Shown: piece after piece, positions 28,242 through 36,638 of the stretch
How positions within the stretch are numbered: position 1 is the first letter of the stretch
Layout of the letters: each line of letters begins with the position of its first letter
IMG/VR virus record: IMGVR_UViG_3300011126_000085
Coordinates: 1-39,371 of that record
DNA from: a virus
Direction: 5' to 3' (one strand)
Length of the DNA: 39,371 nt
Notes under the pieces: generated by a model
Database searches by the model: none
What the model was told of the DNA's origin: nothing
The model's input: only the letters and a program-made list of their open reading frames with translations
Program-made: the position numbers and the translations under genes

Positions 28242-28677
28242 AAAATTCCTCTCGCGTCATACCGAGTATAACACGACCAATAATCTTGCCATCTTTAATG
28301 ACTGAGCCTCGCTCGAAGCCTTCTTCGGTAAAACCAAAAGCTAAGGCGAATTTAATTAATCTGATTTCAGTTTCAGGTATTCTTACATTAACTTTTATCG
28401 ATCGCTTAAATAGTAGATCCAAACAAGCCGTCATTGCGGCTCTAGCGTATTTTCTATGTTCTGGAAGGATAACTGGGTGAAAGTTGACGGCGTATGGCGT
28501 GTCTGGTCTTGCAGTAGCTACGCCAATTAACACATCGTTGCAGTAGATACCAATGTCACCAACTTCCTTTCGTATATCTTTTTTGCTGCTACAGTCATAT
28601 CTAACCGTGCTAAAAATATCGTCACGACTGTATATTTCGATCAAGTCTGATTCGCTAATTTCGGCTAGCCTAATCAT
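28234..28677 (-). CDS. GNAT-like (DUF2824-type) protein, 147 aa
   Basis: Start ATG 28677-28675 (MIRLAEISESDLIEI). Pattern of a small acetyltransferase fold: GDIGIYCNDVLIGVATARPD, AVNFHPVILPEHRKYARAAM (the P-beta-bulge-like region and helix), LLFKRSIKVNVRIPETEIRL, FGFTEEGFERGSVIKDGK. Phage proteins of this type occur among tail or head genes and are annotated as DUF2824; whether they acetylate anything is unclear. It sits between the tip hub and J, which is unusual but seen in relatives. Confidence 0.65.
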   Translation of the reverse strand: MIRLAEISESDLIEIYSRDDIFSTVRYDCSSKKDIRKEVGDIGIYCNDVLIGVATARPDTPYAVNFHPVILPEHRKYARAAMTACLDLLFKRSIKVNVRIPETEIRLIKFALAFGFTEEGFERGSVIKDGKIIGRVILGMTREEFYE

Positions 28678-29239
28678 CAAAAAAGCTCGAAGCTGGCCAG
28701 ACTACATCTTTGTTGGCAACGTTTGCAGCGTACTGCAATCCAAGGTCGCCGGGGTGTTTCCTCTGTTGCTCTGCGTCTGAATATCTCTCAGAGCGCGGTC
28801 TGTTTAGAGCGTCGAATTTGCCCATGCACTGAATAGAAACCTCTGAGCTATTGCCGTAACTGATAGATGGAGCACTTGAAGTGTAGCCGTCGAACAATTC
28901 AATTCCCGTTCCGATCGGCTGCCAATCTTCATCATGTAAAAGTATCGTTATCGTTACTGGACAGTTAAGAAAATCCTGACGCGAAGAAAGAGCAAGCGTA
29001 GAAAGATCAACTCCGGAAAAAGTTAAGCTTATGCCGCTATCTGACATTCCCGCCTCGTTGACTGGCGATATATTACCCAGAGTCCCATATTGATAAGTCT
29101 CTCCACCGAATGCAGTGTCTTGGTTATCGCTACTCATTCTTAAAGTGAATGTAGGGGTAACGATCTTAACGAGCACTATCGGACGGATAATCCCGGTCTG
29201 AAGTGCTGCTATTGTCGCTGCGTCAAGTGTCCTAGACAT
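28670..29239 (-). CDS. tail hub protein (DUF2163-like), 189 aa
   Basis: Beta-rich baseplate/tip hub pattern: VLVKIVTPTFTLRMSSDNQD, YQYGTLGNISPVNEAGMSDS, LTFSGVDLSTLALSSRQDFL and a C-terminal RPRSERYSDAEQQRKHPGDL through LQYAANVANKDVVW. The last motif is typical of small-tail-tip proteins of phage and GTA-like particles. It probably links the distal tail ring to J. Starts on the stop of the previous gene. Confidence 0.7.
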   Translation of the reverse strand: MSRTLDAATIAALQTGIIRPIVLVKIVTPTFTLRMSSDNQDTAFGGETYQYGTLGNISPVNEAGMSDSGISLTFSGVDLSTLALSSRQDFLNCPVTITILLHDEDWQPIGTGIELFDGYTSSAPSISYGNSSEVSIQCMGKFDALNRPRSERYSDAEQQRKHPGDLGLQYAANVANKDVVWPASSFFDD

Positions 29240-29820
29240 TAGTCTATTTCAATCCCAGTGAGTGAAATTGCATAAACCTGATTTGCTCCTACATTAATCG
29301 GCATTTCCGATTTTGACGATCTCATATAAAACGAAGGTGTTGCGACAACTGGGGTATTATTTGCCGGGCTACGACGAATAGACGGTGATATTTTCAGCGT
29401 CGCATTTCCACTGGCGTCACTCGAAGTATCCTCTGTTATTTTAAAAACTTGCTGATCGACCTCGATCCAGTCACCAGCCGCAAAAAGTAGAGTCTGACTA
29501 ACATCCCAGCCATCAGTTAGAAGCTCCGTGCCTGTCTGACTTGCACCGTTCACAACGCCAGCGCCCAATGCTGTTCCGAATGGTTCAGAGTCTGGGATTG
29601 GTATTTTAAAAACACCTATTCGACCGTTCAATGACGCAAGCTGGCCTGTAAGTTGTCTAGCCTCCGCGCCTTTCCGGTTAGTCCAAGTGAACGATGCAGC
29701 CCAACGCGAACCGGGAAGCTCAGAAAACTGCGTAAATCCGTTTAAGTTTGACTGGAATGAGTTGTTGTTTGAAATCAAACTAGGTACGAACGAATCAGGC
29801 TCGAGTGTAATGGTAATCAT
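29239..29820 (-). CDS. distal tail protein-like, 193 aa
   Basis: Beta-rich structural protein (NGFTQFSELPGSRWAASFTW, ARQLTGQLASLNGRIGVFKI, GDWIEVDQQVFKITEDTSSD), matching the pattern of distal tail/minor tail proteins found between tape measure and hub genes. Function by position: ring at the tail end on which the hub sits. Four-base overlap with the tape measure gene. Confidence 0.65.
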   Translation of the reverse strand: MITITLEPDSFVPSLISNNNSFQSNLNGFTQFSELPGSRWAASFTWTNRKGAEARQLTGQLASLNGRIGVFKIPIPDSEPFGTALGAGVVNGASQTGTELLTDGWDVSQTLLFAAGDWIEVDQQVFKITEDTSSDASGNATLKISPSIRRSPANNTPVVATPSFYMRSSKSEMPINVGANQVYAISLTGIEID

Positions 29821-31556
29821 CGTCTAACCCCTTTTGCCACTTGTTGCGCTGTTTTAACTATCATAGGCATCATGCTAGTAAGCTCAGCTCTAACTGTTGA
29901 TTGTACGCCGGTTGACACTTGCAATACTACAGTTGTGTTATCGCCAGATAGTTTACTGTTCGGAGTTACGTTGCCGGACTGATTACCCATTGTGATAACC
30001 TCGGGCCCGCGCTCACCGACTAAGTATGAAGTACCGGGCTGAACTTGACCACCAAACTCTCGAGAGCCTGAGTATTCCATTTGATCAATCTTAGCTATTT
30101 GTACGGCAGCCAGAGCACCAAAACTACCCATTAGGAGAGGCTTTAAAGGTGCTGGAATAGTTGGGTCGCCAAGAACAGAAAGAACAGCCATTGCAGCACT
30201 TACGCCAGCCTGCGCTTGAGCTAGTCTTTTCCATGTTTTAAATTGATCTTCACCGCCTGCTTGAGCTATATCAGTGAGGTTTCCAATAAACTGACCAACC
30301 GCACCCAGTGTTGCTTGATTGAATTCTAACTTAGTTGCAAACGAGTCTTCTTCTAGTTGTGCAATTCTTGCGTAATATCTCTCCTCGGCAAGCTCTTTGG
30401 CGCTAAGAAACTGCTCGTGACTGATTCGATCTTTATCACGAAACTGTTGATATTTTTGCATTGTCTGGCCAAGCATCTGGGCAGCTTGCTCTTCTGGTGA
30501 CATTGCGGCCATGGCGTCACGGGACATCATTTGTGCTAGCTGATTTTGAGCTGTGTCGATTAGCTTTTGTCTTTCTTCTAAGGCCTTGGTTATCTTTTCG
30601 TTCTTTTCTTCGAACCATTCAGCCAAACCATATGACGTCTTAGGTATTGCGGTTTGCAGTGACTCTAAATCCTTTGTTGAACGGTCTAGCATGTCATCGA
30701 AGTTGTCACCAGCACCGCTAAGTCGATTAAATACTGTTGCCGCTTCAGAGCCAGCTTCGACAAGCTCAAGCATACCTTCAGACAACTTTCTAACAGAGCC
30801 GTAATTCCCGTTGTATTTTTCAAGCAGGTTTGTAAGTGTGTTTGCTAGGTTGTTGTAATCGTCTGGGTTTGTACTCTGAGCAGCTCCACTCATTGCTGCG
30901 GTTAGGTTTTTGGCCTCTTCCGCTGTTACCCCTAGCTCTTTTGCTATCTTGTCAGATATTGTTATCCCTTCAAGCTTATCAAGGGCACCTAAAAACTGAT
31001 CGCCTGTAAGCTCGTTAAACGTTTCTCGAATTTCATCCCCAAGATTTATAACATTCTTTCTTGCTTGTTCGGTGTTTATTGTTACTTTTAGCCGCGCTAT
31101 CTCTTCAGAAAGCCTAGCAAGCCTGACAAGCTCTTGCGAGAATTTATAGGAACCATCAGCAGCCTCGTCAAATGAGCCGTTAAGCTCATCAACAATAGCT
31201 ATCAAGTCAGCAACTTTAGTTGTTGATCCGGACAGAGCGTTAATCAAAGGCCCTGCAAGAGAGCCAGCAACAGCACCGGCAATAATGCCGATAGGGCCGA
31301 GAGCTAACGCCAAATCCGGAAGCTGAATTGCGAGTGCTTGCAGGTAGTTTCCAGTAACCGCGCCCTGTGATGCAACTTGCGAGAGCTGCATAGCGGTTTG
31401 ACGCATCTGGAAATTGCTTTTCTTACTAGCGGCTGCTAGATCGTCAGATGATTTTCCAGCCTTTGACGCTGAAACGCCCATCTTGTCAAGGTTCTTGGTC
31501 GTTGCTGTAACTTGACTGGAATCAACTTCGATCGCTAATTTTGCTACGTCTACCAT
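29817..31556 (-). CDS. tape measure protein, 579 aa
   Basis: Start at MVDVAKLAIEVDSSQVTATT (31556-31554), in ATGA overlap with the chaperone frame and with CCGGAG upstream. Long helical/coiled-coil stretches, a hydrophobic segment (ALGPIGIIAGAVAGSLAGPL, about residues 85-108) and a Gly-rich C-terminus (SGSREFGGQVQPGTSYLVGE and GPEVITMG), which is the common end of phage tape measures. It sets tail length; 579 residues would give a short tail by the usual 0.15 nm per residue rule, roughly 85-90 nm. Clear by composition and position. Confidence 0.9.
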   Translation of the reverse strand: MVDVAKLAIEVDSSQVTATTKNLDKMGVSASKAGKSSDDLAAASKKSNFQMRQTAMQLSQVASQGAVTGNYLQALAIQLPDLALALGPIGIIAGAVAGSLAGPLINALSGSTTKVADLIAIVDELNGSFDEAADGSYKFSQELVRLARLSEEIARLKVTINTEQARKNVINLGDEIRETFNELTGDQFLGALDKLEGITISDKIAKELGVTAEEAKNLTAAMSGAAQSTNPDDYNNLANTLTNLLEKYNGNYGSVRKLSEGMLELVEAGSEAATVFNRLSGAGDNFDDMLDRSTKDLESLQTAIPKTSYGLAEWFEEKNEKITKALEERQKLIDTAQNQLAQMMSRDAMAAMSPEEQAAQMLGQTMQKYQQFRDKDRISHEQFLSAKELAEERYYARIAQLEEDSFATKLEFNQATLGAVGQFIGNLTDIAQAGGEDQFKTWKRLAQAQAGVSAAMAVLSVLGDPTIPAPLKPLLMGSFGALAAVQIAKIDQMEYSGSREFGGQVQPGTSYLVGERGPEVITMGNQSGNVTPNSKLSGDNTTVVLQVSTGVQSTVRAELTSMMPMIVKTAQQVAKGVRR

Positions 31557-32232
31557 CAGAACTCCGGCATCCACGGTGGGAGCGCGTTTTTGTCAGTACC
31601 GCGCCTAAATTCAGTGAGCCATATGCGGCTAAGCTGGACTAATGCTTGAGCTTCGTCCGGGGAAGGATTAGAGCCGGTCAAGTCCGCCCATGCTTTAACT
31701 TCTTGCCAGCTTATATCATGCCCCAAACCTAATTCGCGCAACCAATCCCACAAGTGAGAGAAGTTACCCTTATCAGGTAGCGAAGTTGTCCAGCTCTTAA
31801 AGCGTTGAGTCTTGCCGCCATCGCATGACGATGACAAAAACCCATCTACTTTGACAAATGTGCAAACCTGTTGGAAATTGTCTGCAAATAGCCCTTTTTT
31901 TTTGCGATATGCTCAAGAACTTGAGAGACCATCCAGTGATAGCGCTCATCACGAAATAGCTTAGAACACTCTTCTTTGCTGAATTCGAGAGGCTTATCGT
32001 CTTCGTCTTCGAGACCAGTCCAGCCGACCATCACTGATTCAGCTTGAAAGATTTCCCAGTTACGAGTCTTATCGCCATCGCCAGAAAGAAGTTCAGGCGC
32101 AAGCCGTGAGGTTGAGGCGTTATGCTCACGACTGAATGGACTACAGACAACGAAAGTCACACCAACCTCACCCATTTCAGGATGAAGCGGAATGATTGTC
32201 TCGTTATCCGTACCCAGAGCGCTTAGCTTCAT
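31556..32232 (-). CDS. tail assembly chaperone G-T fusion made by -1 frameshift, about 225 aa
   Basis: Frame G (32232-31846) and frame T (to 31556) overlap. At 31900-31894 the minus strand reads A AAA AAG, followed by GGG; a -1 slip there joins residue 113 of G to GLFADNFQQVCTFVKVDGFL and then the T part (ISWQEVKAWADLTGSNPSPD, LVQLSRIWLTEFRR). No ATG with a ribosome site starts frame T, and the frame is open all the way from the slip site. Gene order tube, G, GT, tape measure is the classical one. The fusion product is expected to bind the tape measure during tail assembly. Confidence 0.85.
31846..32232 (-). CDS. tail assembly chaperone G, 128 aa
   Basis: Short acidic protein between tail tube and tape measure, starting MKLSALGTDNETIIPLHPEM and ending IAKKKGYLQTISNRFAHLSK. 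Start overlaps the tube stop by four bases. Both G and the frameshifted G-T form are normally needed in an uneven ratio for tail assembly. Identified by position, size and the slippery site near its 3' end. Confidence 0.85.
   Translation of the reverse strand: MKLSALGTDNETIIPLHPEMGEVGVTFVVCSPFSREHNASTSRLAPELLSGDGDKTRNWEIFQAESVMVGWTGLEDEDDKPLEFSKEECSKLFRDERYHWMVSQVLEHIAKKKGYLQTISNRFAHLSK
31894..31903 (-). other. programmed -1 ribosomal frameshift site A AAA AAG
   Basis: A nine-A run on the minus strand (31903-31895) then G. Codons are GCA AAA AAA AAG GGC; the heptamer A AAA AAG at 31900-31894 is the type used in E. coli dnaX. The -1 frame continues into GGG CTA TTT and the T part with no stop. 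Confidence 0.88.
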
Positions 32233-32681
32233 AAGCCGGTAACGTCTTCAACGATTGCGGAAGTTGCTTGAAGATCCGCAGAGCGCATATAGGTATTGCC
32301 GCTGTTCGCTTCACTGGTTCGGTTAGATAAAACCAAGCCTTTGAAATATTCAATCAATCCAGTTGCTCGAACGATTTTGATTGAAACGTAGTCCTGAGCA
32401 GCCATAGCAGATTTAAAGATACCCTGCCCAGCGTCAGCTTCGATAATGCGGTAAGAAACAGAGCCGCCGCCGTAATCGACGCCACCGTGCGCTTTCTGCG
32501 TCACGCCATCTTTCACATCGTTAGCCGTTACCATTTCGTACACTGGGCCGAATTCTGGAACAGTTGCAACGCCTAAAACCTCAGTAAAAGTCAGGGCTTC
32601 ATAGCCAGCAACGTTATCAGTGGCTGGCAAAGCAGCAGAAACGTGTAATTCCGTGCCAATATTTGTAAGCTTATCAGTCAT
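32229..32681 (-). CDS. major tail tube protein, 150 aa
   Basis: Small beta-rich Gly/Ala/Val protein (TNIGTELHVSAALPATDNVA, GYEALTFTEVLGVATVPEFG, YGGGSVSYRIIEADAGQGIF, YMRSADLQATSAIVEDVTGL). Fits tail tube proteins that stack in hexameric rings around the tape measure. Directly upstream of the chaperone frames. AGGAGGT region before the ATG. Identification by fold pattern and position. Confidence 0.82.
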   Translation of the reverse strand: MTDKLTNIGTELHVSAALPATDNVAGYEALTFTEVLGVATVPEFGPVYEMVTANDVKDGVTQKAHGGVDYGGGSVSYRIIEADAGQGIFKSAMAAQDYVSIKIVRATGLIEYFKGLVLSNRTSEANSGNTYMRSADLQATSAIVEDVTGL

Positions 32682-32715
32682 TTTGCGACCTCCTATTTAG
32701 TCTGTCCCGATTGTA

Positions 32716-33102
32716 TCACTCTGAGTAAGTTATTGTCACAGGTAAAATAACGCGGTCGTCAAGCTCTATTAGTGAGCTAACAACAGGGTTGTTGGTAATG
32801 GTAAAACCGGCATCATTTGGGCCTTTCGGTATAGTTGCCGCAATGGTGTCAGCGTGCCCATATAGTACAAGCGGGTTTTTATCAGGACGTCCGCATACGT
32901 TGATTTGCCAAATGCCACGACGAAATACAGAGCTTCCGCCAATATCAGGCTGTAAGTCGTTCGCTGTCGTTGATAGCTCTAACCATTCGCCAGTGTCCGG
33001 AGGTGTGAACCTCTTTCCCGGATAAGCTACAGGCAACGTAAGAGCCTCAGCAACTTCGCTAGTCAAGCCGAGTATTGATTCAAACAATTCACTATTAGTC
33101 AT
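32716..33102 (-). CDS. tail terminator-like protein (gpU/DUF4128 type), 128 aa
   Basis: Pattern of tail terminators: an N-terminal helix (MTNSELFESILGLTSEVAEA), YPGKRFTPPDTGEWLELSTT, FRRGIWQINVCGRPDKNPLV, ADTIAATIPKG and a C-terminal strand VILPVTITYSE. The ring caps the finished tail tube and binds the head. Located between the gp10-like gene and the tail tube gene with a four-base overlap upstream. Confidence 0.75.
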   Translation of the reverse strand: MTNSELFESILGLTSEVAEALTLPVAYPGKRFTPPDTGEWLELSTTANDLQPDIGGSSVFRRGIWQINVCGRPDKNPLVLYGHADTIAATIPKGPNDAGFTITNNPVVSSLIELDDRVILPVTITYSE

Positions 33103-33503
33103 TTAAACCTCTGTCTCATCTTTGACACTGAGTCATTAACTATCTCCGGCCACTTCTGAGTAGCTGAACGCGCGAACATATAGCGGTTTTCCATGTATTG
33201 AGCATAGCTAGCAGTCCATCCAATATAAAGCTTATCGCCAATTTCCATACCGTTGATAGTCAAAGCAACATTCCCGGAGTCCCACTCTAGCTGTGAGTAG
33301 TTATCTGGAGCGACGCTGGTTCCTGACGGCAAAGAGCCAATACTAGCCTTGGTTGAATTGGTCAAAAAACCAGTGTCGATAGGCATTCGACCACCCTTGA
33401 ATCGGGATTTATTCGCTTCAATAGCAAGCTCTAACGAAGCGTCCTTGATAACCGCTTCGGTTAGCTGCTTTGACTGTTTTATCCAGTCAGGAATAGTTAC
33501 CAT
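33099..33503 (-). CDS. HK97 gp10-like neck/tail completion protein, 134 aa
   Basis: Helical N-terminus (DWIKQSKQLTEAVIKDASLE), MPIDTGFLTNSTKASIG and YIGWTASYAQYMENRY match the gp10-like pattern (PVDTG...; YA..VE.G). These proteins form part of the head-tail joining region. Good ribosome site AAGGAGT. Preceded by a CGTGGC/GCCACG hairpin. Confidence 0.75.
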   Translation of the reverse strand: MVTIPDWIKQSKQLTEAVIKDASLELAIEANKSRFKGGRMPIDTGFLTNSTKASIGSLPSGTSVAPDNYSQLEWDSGNVALTINGMEIGDKLYIGWTASYAQYMENRYMFARSATQKWPEIVNDSVSKMRQRFK

Positions 33504-33518
33504 TCTTACTCCTTACCC

Positions 33519-33535
33519 CGTGGCACTAGGCCACG
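33519..33535 (-). other. hairpin upstream of the gp10-like gene
   Basis: Perfect 6-bp stem CGTGGC/GCCACG (33535-33530 with 33524-33519), five-base loop, no T-run. Between tailspike-like and gp10-like genes; may protect or process the mRNA. Confidence 0.45.
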
Positions 33536-33564
33536 AGGCTGCATGGGAGGCGTTTGTGGGGTGG

Positions 33565-35610
33565 CTAGATATTACCAGTCGTAACGTCTTTAGTGGTAGC
33601 GGATGAACTATCAATAATAGTGCCGGTACATAAATTAACACGCAGGGTATCTGTAACTGAGCTGACATTAACCGCATTCGTCACCCCCGCCGCCGCCACC
33701 GCGCCAATTATTGAAACATCGCCTGATACACCGTTTGATCTCACGGAGTTTGTGCAAGTTGCAGTGTCTACACATTTTGTAGTAATAGACCCAACTTTGA
33801 TATTATCACCGGTTGACGCCACCCTTATTCCATCTGTAGGTGATATTGTACCACTGTACTGAATGGTTCCATCCCCAATAGATACATTCGACGACGATCC
33901 AGCGACAAATACTAAACGATCTAAGTTTGTATTCAACCCCTCCTCACCTGATACCTTTCCAATTGACAGATAATTCATACTGTTGAATTTGAATATCTGG
34001 AACCCGTCAATATTGTCCTTAGAATTGATTTTACTGACAGATAATGCAGCAGAGTCAATGTTAAAAAACGATTCACAGCCGTTCACGCCAATAGAATCAG
34101 CCGACAAATTGACACCATCGAAAAACGCACAACCATTTGCAGAGCCTGTATCTACGTCGTTCAATTCAATACTTCTGGCGATAAACTCCTCGCCATTCGT
34201 TGCATATATCGCACCGCTAGAATTTGCAGTCCTCGCTGAGCCACCGACATTATGTCCGTTTATTGTTATATCTCCAGCGCGAATAACATCCCATCCTGCA
34301 TCAGCAAAAAATGATTTGTAAGCGTTTTTACTACTGATGTTGCCAATAATGAAATCATCTGAATTATCTTTAATTGACGCTATCCAATTACCGTTCTCAA
34401 CAGTTAAATCTCCGTGAATATTACTTGACGACAGCAAATCAGATTGACATAAAGGATTGAGTGTTGACGGGATTGACCCCGGATACGCGACAGACTGATA
34501 AGACATTACAGGCGCTCCGATTGATGTGATATCTCCTATGATCATATCGTGGCAACCTTTTTCAACATGAGTGCTAAAGTATGGATTTTCTGCATATAGG
34601 CCCCCGAAAACACCACCTTTAGACCCCTGAATTGATCTGCCGTAAAACGATGAATCAATAGAAACTACGTCGCCACAGTTTGAATTACTACAGAAAACAT
34701 ATACAAGATTGCAATTTTTGGTGTTTAGCTTTCCGTGTGACGCTGCATTGCAATTGCTAAATCTTATATCTCTCGAAAACTGTCTGGTCGTTGATATTGT
34801 TGGACTTTCAATTGTCGTAGCGCCACCACCGAAAATTACCTCACCCGTCCACCTGTCAGACTTTAGTATATAGATTGTCTCTCCGCCAGATAGATCCGAA
34901 AAATCACCATCAATTACATTGTCGCTTACAGTCAACGTATTTGACGCAACAGAGTCAACACTACCAACCCAAATGACGCGACGAAAAACGTCAGTAGAAA
35001 AAACAATAACTTCATCATTTGCGGTAAAGTCCGTACCATCATCTACAGTTATTTCACCTGCTGTCGTACTGACGATTGCGGCTGATTTAATTTCGTTACC
35101 ATGGATCGGTATTCCTAAGTTTGGATTATTTCCTAACATCCTAAAATCAGCACCAGAACCCGACACGGCAGTTAGTGAGCCGTTACCTTTGAGTATTACG
35201 CCGTCAGTTGTAATATTTATGTCAGTCGAGTAGATGTAATCGTAGTCAACTATAATCGTAGGGTTAATGCTAGCCATCGCAGGGAGCGCGGAAGACACAT
35301 CCGCACCAGTAGATAATCCAAACATTTCCGGCGTCACGTATCCGTTCAGTTCGCGCACAATACGAACGCCACCGCCCGTGACAGCCGTCACACCGTTGTC
35401 ATCCGGATCTGTGTTTGACGTATCAACACGGAACATCCCGCCGCCTACGCCTGATGTAGTGTGGCCTTTGAGGTAGATTAGATCGCAATCATTAAGCCCA
35501 GTCAGGGTGCGCAGATCTGCAAACGTGTCAACAGTGCGCCCGTCTCTAATTGCGTTGCCAATCTCATCAGGAGTTAGCCCGCCGGTTTTGTCGTATAAAT
35601 CAAAGCTCAT
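33565..35610 (-). CDS. tailspike-like parallel beta-helix protein, 681 aa
   Basis: N-terminal module starts MSFDLYDKTGG with LTPDEIGNAI at 12-21, then VDTFADLRTLTGLNDCDLIY, GMFRVDTSNTDPDDNGVTAV and RELNGYVTPEMFG, the common entry to phage tailspike/depolymerase proteins. The following 550 residues are rich in Ser/Asn/Asp/Gly with repeated short Ile/Val strands (e.g. SNSNCGDVVSIDSSF, GGSARTANSSGAIYATNGEE), as in right-handed beta-helices. It probably binds or cuts a surface polysaccharide. No catalytic residues can be named. It lies in the neck region rather than after J. Confidence 0.75.
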   Translation of the reverse strand: MSFDLYDKTGGLTPDEIGNAIRDGRTVDTFADLRTLTGLNDCDLIYLKGHTTSGVGGGMFRVDTSNTDPDDNGVTAVTGGGVRIVRELNGYVTPEMFGLSTGADVSSALPAMASINPTIIVDYDYIYSTDINITTDGVILKGNGSLTAVSGSGADFRMLGNNPNLGIPIHGNEIKSAAIVSTTAGEITVDDGTDFTANDEVIVFSTDVFRRVIWVGSVDSVASNTLTVSDNVIDGDFSDLSGGETIYILKSDRWTGEVIFGGGATTIESPTISTTRQFSRDIRFSNCNAASHGKLNTKNCNLVYVFCSNSNCGDVVSIDSSFYGRSIQGSKGGVFGGLYAENPYFSTHVEKGCHDMIIGDITSIGAPVMSYQSVAYPGSIPSTLNPLCQSDLLSSSNIHGDLTVENGNWIASIKDNSDDFIIGNISSKNAYKSFFADAGWDVIRAGDITINGHNVGGSARTANSSGAIYATNGEEFIARSIELNDVDTGSANGCAFFDGVNLSADSIGVNGCESFFNIDSAALSVSKINSKDNIDGFQIFKFNSMNYLSIGKVSGEEGLNTNLDRLVFVAGSSSNVSIGDGTIQYSGTISPTDGIRVASTGDNIKVGSITTKCVDTATCTNSVRSNGVSGDVSIIGAVAAAGVTNAVNVSSVTDTLRVNLCTGTIIDSSSATTKDVTTGNI

Positions 35611-35611
35611 C

Positions 35612-36634
35612 TTAGAAACCTTCTACGCGACGTGCGCGTCCTATAAAATCAATTCGGTAGTTTACTTTACATCTGCATTGTATCAGTTGTTCAGCGGGTG
35701 CGCCTAGACTGTCATCGCTAGGGTATTGGGCTTGAGAGCCGTCTATAAAAGTGAATGATTCGAGTATGTTTCGCGTCTGGCCTTCCATCAATAGATGGTC
35801 TTCTCTCGTTCTAGCGTCGCCCGTGGCATCCCACTCTTTAGTTACGTCAGTTGGATCAACGCCACCCTTTTGCGCGGCTTGAAGCATCGCCAAGTACTGG
35901 CCAGCTCTTAGGGCCTTAATCGACTCGTGACGCGCTATTACGTCGCCTCGGTATTTCTGTGTTCTGTTTTGCAGCGATGTGATTGCAGCGTCAATCTGTT
36001 TATTCGAGAGAGGCTTGCCGTCTTTGATAGCTTTTCTTACTGTAGCGTCAAAACGTTTATCCCTAAGGCCGCGGTTTAGATAATTCACATTAAGGCTCTC
36101 AAGCTCTTCACGCGCATTCTGAACCCAGCCAGCTTGCTGAATTGTCAATCCAACGAACCCGCCTTTACGCTGCCCGGTCTGACTGTCAATGCGTCCGATA
36201 AGGTCTAACGCTGCTGTTCTTGGGTTAATGCCTTGTCCAACTGAATAAGCCAAGCGTTCACGAATCATCTGTCGCTGCTCTTCCATTATCTCGACAACGA
36301 GACCGGAAGAGTTAGTTAGCAACCACGCCGTTGCCGCGCCATCTGACATATCAAAGCTAAACATAGCAGAGCCTAAGCCCTGCACTGGGATAGGGGAAAG
36401 AATATCAGCAGCATGAACGCCACCAGTACGATAGGAATCACGAATAGCAGCCTCTAGCGGCTCGAACGTCGCACGATCAAGACCGAGCAATCTAATCACT
36501 CCGTCTATGTCGTTAGTCGCTATGAGCCGCTCAAGGTCAGCGATACGAACAGAGTCACGAACGGACGCTAAGGCCCGCTCGAACTCTGAGCGCATTTTGC
36601 GGATTTGCGCTGCTGTTATTTGATTGTTATTCAT
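35612..36634 (-). CDS. MuF/SPP1 gp7-like head morphogenesis protein, 340 aa
   Basis: C-terminal region KYRGDVIARHESIKALRAGQ, EWDATGDARTREDHLLMEGQ and APAEQLIQCRCKVNYRIDF is the characteristic MuF/phage_Mu_F end (Arg-x-Glu...Cys-x-Cys). The N-terminal 200 residues are helical. These minor head proteins bind the portal and may be ejected. In most phages the gene follows the portal; here it lies nearly 8 kb further along in transcription order, between two surface-carbohydrate type genes. Confidence 0.88.
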   Translation of the reverse strand: MNNNQITAAQIRKMRSEFERALASVRDSVRIADLERLIATNDIDGVIRLLGLDRATFEPLEAAIRDSYRTGGVHAADILSPIPVQGLGSAMFSFDMSDGAATAWLLTNSSGLVVEIMEEQRQMIRERLAYSVGQGINPRTAALDLIGRIDSQTGQRKGGFVGLTIQQAGWVQNAREELESLNVNYLNRGLRDKRFDATVRKAIKDGKPLSNKQIDAAITSLQNRTQKYRGDVIARHESIKALRAGQYLAMLQAAQKGGVDPTDVTKEWDATGDARTREDHLLMEGQTRNILESFTFIDGSQAQYPSDDSLGAPAEQLIQCRCKVNYRIDFIGRARRVEGF

Positions 36635-36638
36635 TTAT

